The notes beneath the pieces were generated by a model that worked only from the letters and a program-made list of their open reading frames with translations, ran no database searches and had not been told where the DNA came from. From Treponema sp. (lineage in GTDB: Bacteria; Spirochaetota; Spirochaetia; Treponematales; Breznakiellaceae): 7,285 nucleotides of DNA. This document shows positions 4,993 to 7,285 of the stretch, piece by piece (the first letter of the stretch is position 1; the number at the start of each line of letters is the position of its first letter). The stretch spans positions 797 through 8,081 of the forward strand of contig WQRP01000071.1 of NCBI GenBank assembly GCA_009786675.1. The letters run 5' to 3'. Position numbers and translations under genes: made by a program.

Positions 4993-6964
4993 ATCTGGCG
5001 CCGCCGAGTTCGGCGACGGCCTTGACCAGATCCTGATCCTTGCCTATTTCGGCCATGGAAGCGGGGAAACGATAGGTCCAGTTGAATTCGTTGTAGGTTC
5101 CAGGCACGTTGACCCGCTCGGACGCGGGATCTTCCGAGTACCATTTGTTGGACAGATGCAACAGATCCTGGATTTGGAAGACGCGGATGCGCGATTTTGC
5201 GGAGGCCGTCTTCGACAGAATCGCCTTTGCCGTTCCGGGGTTGTACACCCTGGGCAGGGAAGGCAGGCCGATAAACCCCGAGAACTGTTCCTGGTCGGCC
5301 TCGCGCTCCCACCATTCCCGGACTGTCGAACTGTCGTGTACCGCCGGGGTGCAAACCGAAAGCTCCGGATAGTCCTTGAAGGGTATGTAGGGGTAGCCGT
5401 CCGAGCCCCAGTCGCGGTGCCAGCGGATCACGCGCAGGCCAAGGATCTCAAGCTTTTTCAGCACCTTGAAAACGCAGGGCGGAACCGCGCCCAGATCCTC
5501 CGCGCAGGGGAGCATGTTCGACGATTCCTTCAGCACCGAAAGGAGCTTGAGACCCAGGGACTCCCAGACCTTCGCCGATTTTGCAGTGTGGCTTTCCAGC
5601 AGTTGTTCCAGTTTCTGCTTTTCCTCCGTGGAAAGTGAACGGTATGCCCTGGAGTCGCGGTACTGCCACGCGGGGGAGAACTTCCCGTTTTCGTACTCGA
5701 TGAAAGTCCTGTTTTGCCAGGCCTTCAGCAGATAGGGCACGGCGGCCGGATGCAAGCCCATGGAGCAAATATCCTTCTCGCCCTCTATCCTGCTCTTGAA
5801 AACCCAGAGCTCCTCGTTGCCCACACGGTCAAGCACTTCGGAAAAGACCTTTTCCGTCGCCACCCCGACCTCGCTTTCGTCCTGGACGCAGACACGGATT
5901 GCGTCGTACAGCTCGCCGGTGGGAATGTGGGGCTGTGAAAGCCAGCGCAGGCGACCCTTGTCGAAACCCAGCTTCGTAAGCTCGGAAACGGTAACGGGCG
6001 TGTAGGGTATGTAGCGCCCTAGGGCGGACGAGTAATCGTTGCGGGACGACGACCAGATTCGGAAAAAGCCCAGGACGTGATCTATGCGGTACGCCTGGTA
6101 ATACTTGCCCGCGACGGCAAGCCTTTGCTTCCACCATGCGTAGCCGTCCTTTTCCTGGGCTTCCCAGTTGTACAACGGAAACCCCCAGTTCTGCCCGTCG
6201 GGGCTGTACATGTCCGGGGGCGCGCCGGCGGAAAGCTCCTGCACAAAGATTTCCCCGTGCGCCCACACGTCGCAACTGTCGTCGTTCATCAGGATGGGCA
6301 GGTCGCCCTTCAGCACGATGCCCGCGTCGGCCACGGCCTTCGCCGCCTGGGCGAACTGCCGATCCAGGGCCTCCTGCAGCCAGGCCCAGAACAGGTGCTC
6401 GCCCCGCAGCTTCGGGTTGTCCCAGATCGCGGAAATTTCCTTTTGGGTAATCTCACGATGGTCGAGCCATTCCTTCCAGCTTCTTTCGCCGTTGGTCTCT
6501 TTTATTCTGCGATAAACCGCGTATTGTTTTACCCAGGGGTTTTGCTCGATCCACTTGCCAAGGCTTTCGCCCGCGACCGCCCTTTTTTCTATCTCGGGCG
6601 CGTTGGCGGCGTAAATTTCCCGCAAAAGGTTCATCTTGGCGTGCAGGACTTTAAGGTAGGGAAAGCGCGTTTCCTTCCCGTACTCGGTGTTTATGACCTC
6701 GGCCTTGTCCCTGAAGGCTTCCGCCTCCGGCAGATCGCCAATCCGCAGGTACAGGGGATGAAGGGCGACCGATGTAAGGCTGAAATACGGCGAGCTTTCG
6801 TAGCCGGTGTCGTTGACAGGCAGAAGCTGGATGAGCCCGATGTTCATTTTCTTGCACAGAAGGGCGAATTCGCCAAGGTCGGGGAACTCCCCCACGGCTC
6901 CGGGCTTGCTGCCCCGCAACGCCCCCACGGGTATAACCACTCCAAGTAACCGCTCCCCAACCAT
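4991..6964 (-). CDS. malQ: 4-alpha-glucanotransferase, GH77, DPE2-type with long catalytic-domain insertion
   Basis: The 657-residue soluble enzyme should transfer glucosyl or maltosyl units between alpha-1,4-glucans, in maltose, maltodextrin or glycogen metabolism. All three GH77 catalytic residues are present: nucleophile D295 in YRIDHVLGFFRIW, acid/base E489 in CAEDLGAVPP, and D544 in VHDSSTVREWWE. The N terminus has a typical LIQLLPVNDTG (about 44-54) and then YFSLTSVALHPLYLR. Nucleophile and acid/base are 194 residues apart, against 47 in Thermus aquaticus amylomaltase, while the next interval is 55 in both. The extra ~147 residues, together with SSNMLPCAEDLG and the HDSST-REWWE wording, match the plant cytosolic DPE2 subtype. 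The N-terminal starch-binding CBM20 domains of plant DPE2 are absent. The start is fixed by an AGGAGGG Shine-Dalgarno sequence five bases upstream. It is transcribed alone, toward the chemoreceptor gene. The symbol malQ is given for the reaction class; dpe2-like would describe the subtype. Confidence 0.95.
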   Translation of the reverse strand: MVGERLLGVVIPVGALRGSKPGAVGEFPDLGEFALLCKKMNIGLIQLLPVNDTGYESSPYFSLTSVALHPLYLRIGDLPEAEAFRDKAEVINTEYGKETRFPYLKVLHAKMNLLREIYAANAPEIEKRAVAGESLGKWIEQNPWVKQYAVYRRIKETNGERSWKEWLDHREITQKEISAIWDNPKLRGEHLFWAWLQEALDRQFAQAAKAVADAGIVLKGDLPILMNDDSCDVWAHGEIFVQELSAGAPPDMYSPDGQNWGFPLYNWEAQEKDGYAWWKQRLAVAGKYYQAYRIDHVLGFFRIWSSSRNDYSSALGRYIPYTPVTVSELTKLGFDKGRLRWLSQPHIPTGELYDAIRVCVQDESEVGVATEKVFSEVLDRVGNEELWVFKSRIEGEKDICSMGLHPAAVPYLLKAWQNRTFIEYENGKFSPAWQYRDSRAYRSLSTEEKQKLEQLLESHTAKSAKVWESLGLKLLSVLKESSNMLPCAEDLGAVPPCVFKVLKKLEILGLRVIRWHRDWGSDGYPYIPFKDYPELSVCTPAVHDSSTVREWWEREADQEQFSGFIGLPSLPRVYNPGTAKAILSKTASAKSRIRVFQIQDLLHLSNKWYSEDPASERVNVPGTYNEFNWTYRFPASMAEIGKDQDLVKAVAELGGAR

Positions 6965-6968
6965 TGTG

Positions 6969-6975
6969 CCCTCCT
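6969..6975 (-). promoter_or_regulatory. Ribosome binding site of the glucanotransferase gene
   Basis: On the minus strand AGGAGGG lies 4 nt before the ATG (6964-6962). It is the best Shine-Dalgarno sequence in the window and decides the start of the gene. Confidence 0.85.
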
Positions 6976-6995
6976 AGTTTGCTTCGAAACTACGT

Positions 6996-7025
6996 ATAAT
7001 ATAACACAGATTCGGCGATTTGCAA
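6996..7025 (-). promoter_or_regulatory. Probable promoter of the glucanotransferase gene
   Basis: On the minus strand TTGCAA (7025-7020) is followed by TATTAT (7001-6996) at 18 nt or by the overlapping TATATT (7003-6998) at 16 nt. Both -10 candidates match 5/6 positions of TATAAT, and the -35 matches 4/6. The resulting leader would be short, about 25-30 nt, and contains the strong ribosome binding site. Confidence 0.55.
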
Positions 7026-7081
7026 TTGCTGTTTGGCCGAGACGCCCCTTGCGAGCCTTGCCCCTGTATCGCCTGGCGGCG

Positions 7082-7110
7082 TTGATTTGCCAGACAAGGC
7101 ATGGTATATT
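7082..7110 (+). promoter_or_regulatory. Probable promoter for the CNNM/DUF21-like gene
   Basis: TTGATT (7082-7087) and TATATT (7105-7110) are 17 nt apart on the plus strand, with 4/6 and 5/6 matches to the sigma-70 consensus. The leader would be about 90 nt. A weaker second candidate lies at TTGGAT (7154-7159) with TAATAT (7176-7181) at 16 nt. The first copy of a spaced direct repeat begins inside the -10 box of the main candidate. Confidence 0.45.
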
Positions 7111-7174
7111 ATGATCAGTCTGTGAAACCTCCGCGAAATGGATCCTGGGCGATTTGGATTATGATCGAAATGTG
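7108..7174 (+). repeat. Spaced direct repeat ATTATGATC-N4-TGTG, two copies 50 bp apart
   Basis: ATTATGATC, four variable bases, then TGTG occurs at 7108-7124 and again at 7158-7174. The 13 fixed bases are identical and the start-to-start distance is exactly 50 bp, close to five helical turns. The first copy overlaps the -10 region of the likely promoter and the second lies in the leader, just ahead of the weaker promoter candidate's -10. This looks like a pair of regulator sites, but no binding protein can be named from the sequence. Confidence 0.5.
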
Positions 7175-7190
7175 GTAATATGCAATACGA

Positions 7191-7196
7191 AAGGAG
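7191..7196 (+). promoter_or_regulatory. Ribosome binding site of the CNNM/DUF21-like gene
   Basis: AAGGAG (preceded by one more A) ends 12 nt before the ATG at 7209. The spacing is longer than usual, but the next in-frame ATG at 7218 is farther still, and no other start lies between. Confidence 0.6.
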
Positions 7197-7208
7197 CTTG
7201 TTTTCATA

Positions 7209-7285
7209 ATGGTAGATATGGACGTAATTCTCACGATAATAGCGCTCATTGTGCTGCTGGTGATGGGTACCTATTTCAGCGCCAC
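7209..7285 (+). CDS. N-terminus of a membrane protein, probably CNNM/DUF21 (HlyC/CorC) family, cut by window end
   Basis: Twenty-five codons are visible before the right edge: MVDMDVILTII, then ALIVLLVMGTYFSA. A short acidic N terminus leads directly into one hydrophobic helix that ends in YFSA. This pattern is typical of the first helix of CNNM/DUF21 proteins (CorB/CorC, YfjD and TlyC-labelled 'hemolysin' relatives), where an (F/Y)FS(A/G)xETA motif follows. Those proteins are inner-membrane Mg2+ or other divalent-cation transporters with cytoplasmic CBS domains. The ribosome binding site and promoter candidates upstream support a real gene. The family call rests on a short stretch and could be wrong. 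Confidence 0.6.
   Translation, partial: MVDMDVILTIIALIVLLVMGTYFSA

Noticed and set aside
6077..6949. 290-codon plus-strand open frame opposite the glucanotransferase gene
   Set aside because: It is antisense to a gene with all catalytic residues and a strong ribosome binding site. The translated product is rich in Pro, Val, Arg and Gly with no motif, as expected of a shadow frame.
6995..7000. Perfect TATAAT on the plus strand between the divergent genes
   Set aside because: No -35-like hexamer lies 16-18 nt upstream on that strand. The same AT-rich stretch is better explained as the -10 of the minus-strand glucanotransferase promoter.
1..7285. CRISPR array, insertion sequence, tRNA, rRNA or prophage genes
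   Set aside because: No regularly spaced long repeats, transposase or integrase motifs, cloverleaf-like sequence or rRNA-like stretch were seen. The window is almost fully occupied by the six coding regions.

Overview
The window is a bacterial chromosome segment of about 7.3 kb with six protein genes and no RNA genes, CRISPR array or mobile element that I can see. Codon use looks moderately GC-rich and uniform. The gene set is a hydrogenase-like soluble chemoreceptor, a stand-alone receiver protein, a DPE2-type glucanotransferase and a GntP permease. It would suit a motile, fermentative anaerobe from an H2-rich habitat, such as a termite-gut Treponema-like spirochete. That placement is inference from gene content; there is no rRNA or other phylogenetic marker here.

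Layout. Positions 1-964 (minus) hold the N-terminal two thirds of a GntP-family permease that runs off the left edge. Just upstream of it in the same direction, 999-2123 (minus) encodes a polytopic membrane protein of the ERG4/ERG24 sterol C=C reductase family, which is uncommon in bacteria. Reading the other way from a 153-bp intergenic region with a near-consensus promoter is a 124-residue receiver-only response regulator (2277-2651, plus). After a 91-nt gap with a GC-rich hairpin comes the central gene (2743-4926, plus). It encodes a 727-residue soluble protein that joins a 2[4Fe-4S] ferredoxin domain, an [FeFe]-hydrogenase H-cluster domain, a further 4Fe-4S domain and a methyl-accepting chemotaxis signalling domain. 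A strong intrinsic terminator separates it from a convergent GH77 4-alpha-glucanotransferase gene (4991-6964, minus). That enzyme has the long catalytic-domain insertion of plant-type DPE2. A divergent 244-bp intergenic region then leads to the first 25 codons of a membrane protein, probably of the CNNM/DUF21 (HlyC/CorC) type, cut by the right edge.

How the genes may work together. The receiver protein and the hydrogenase-chemoreceptor are adjacent and co-oriented and probably form one redox or H2 signalling unit feeding the cell's chemotaxis machinery; no CheA or CheW is encoded here. The sterol-reductase-like gene and the GntP gene are 34 nt apart and may be co-transcribed, although no shared pathway is apparent. 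The glucanotransferase is a separate carbohydrate-metabolism unit with its own promoter.

The most interesting items are the hydrogenase-chemoreceptor fusion, which has a proline where catalytic hydrogenases have the proton-transfer cysteine; the bacterial ERG4/ERG24 homologue; the DPE2-type insertion in a GH77 enzyme without starch-binding domains; and a spaced direct repeat (ATTATGATC-N4-TGTG) upstream of the last gene.
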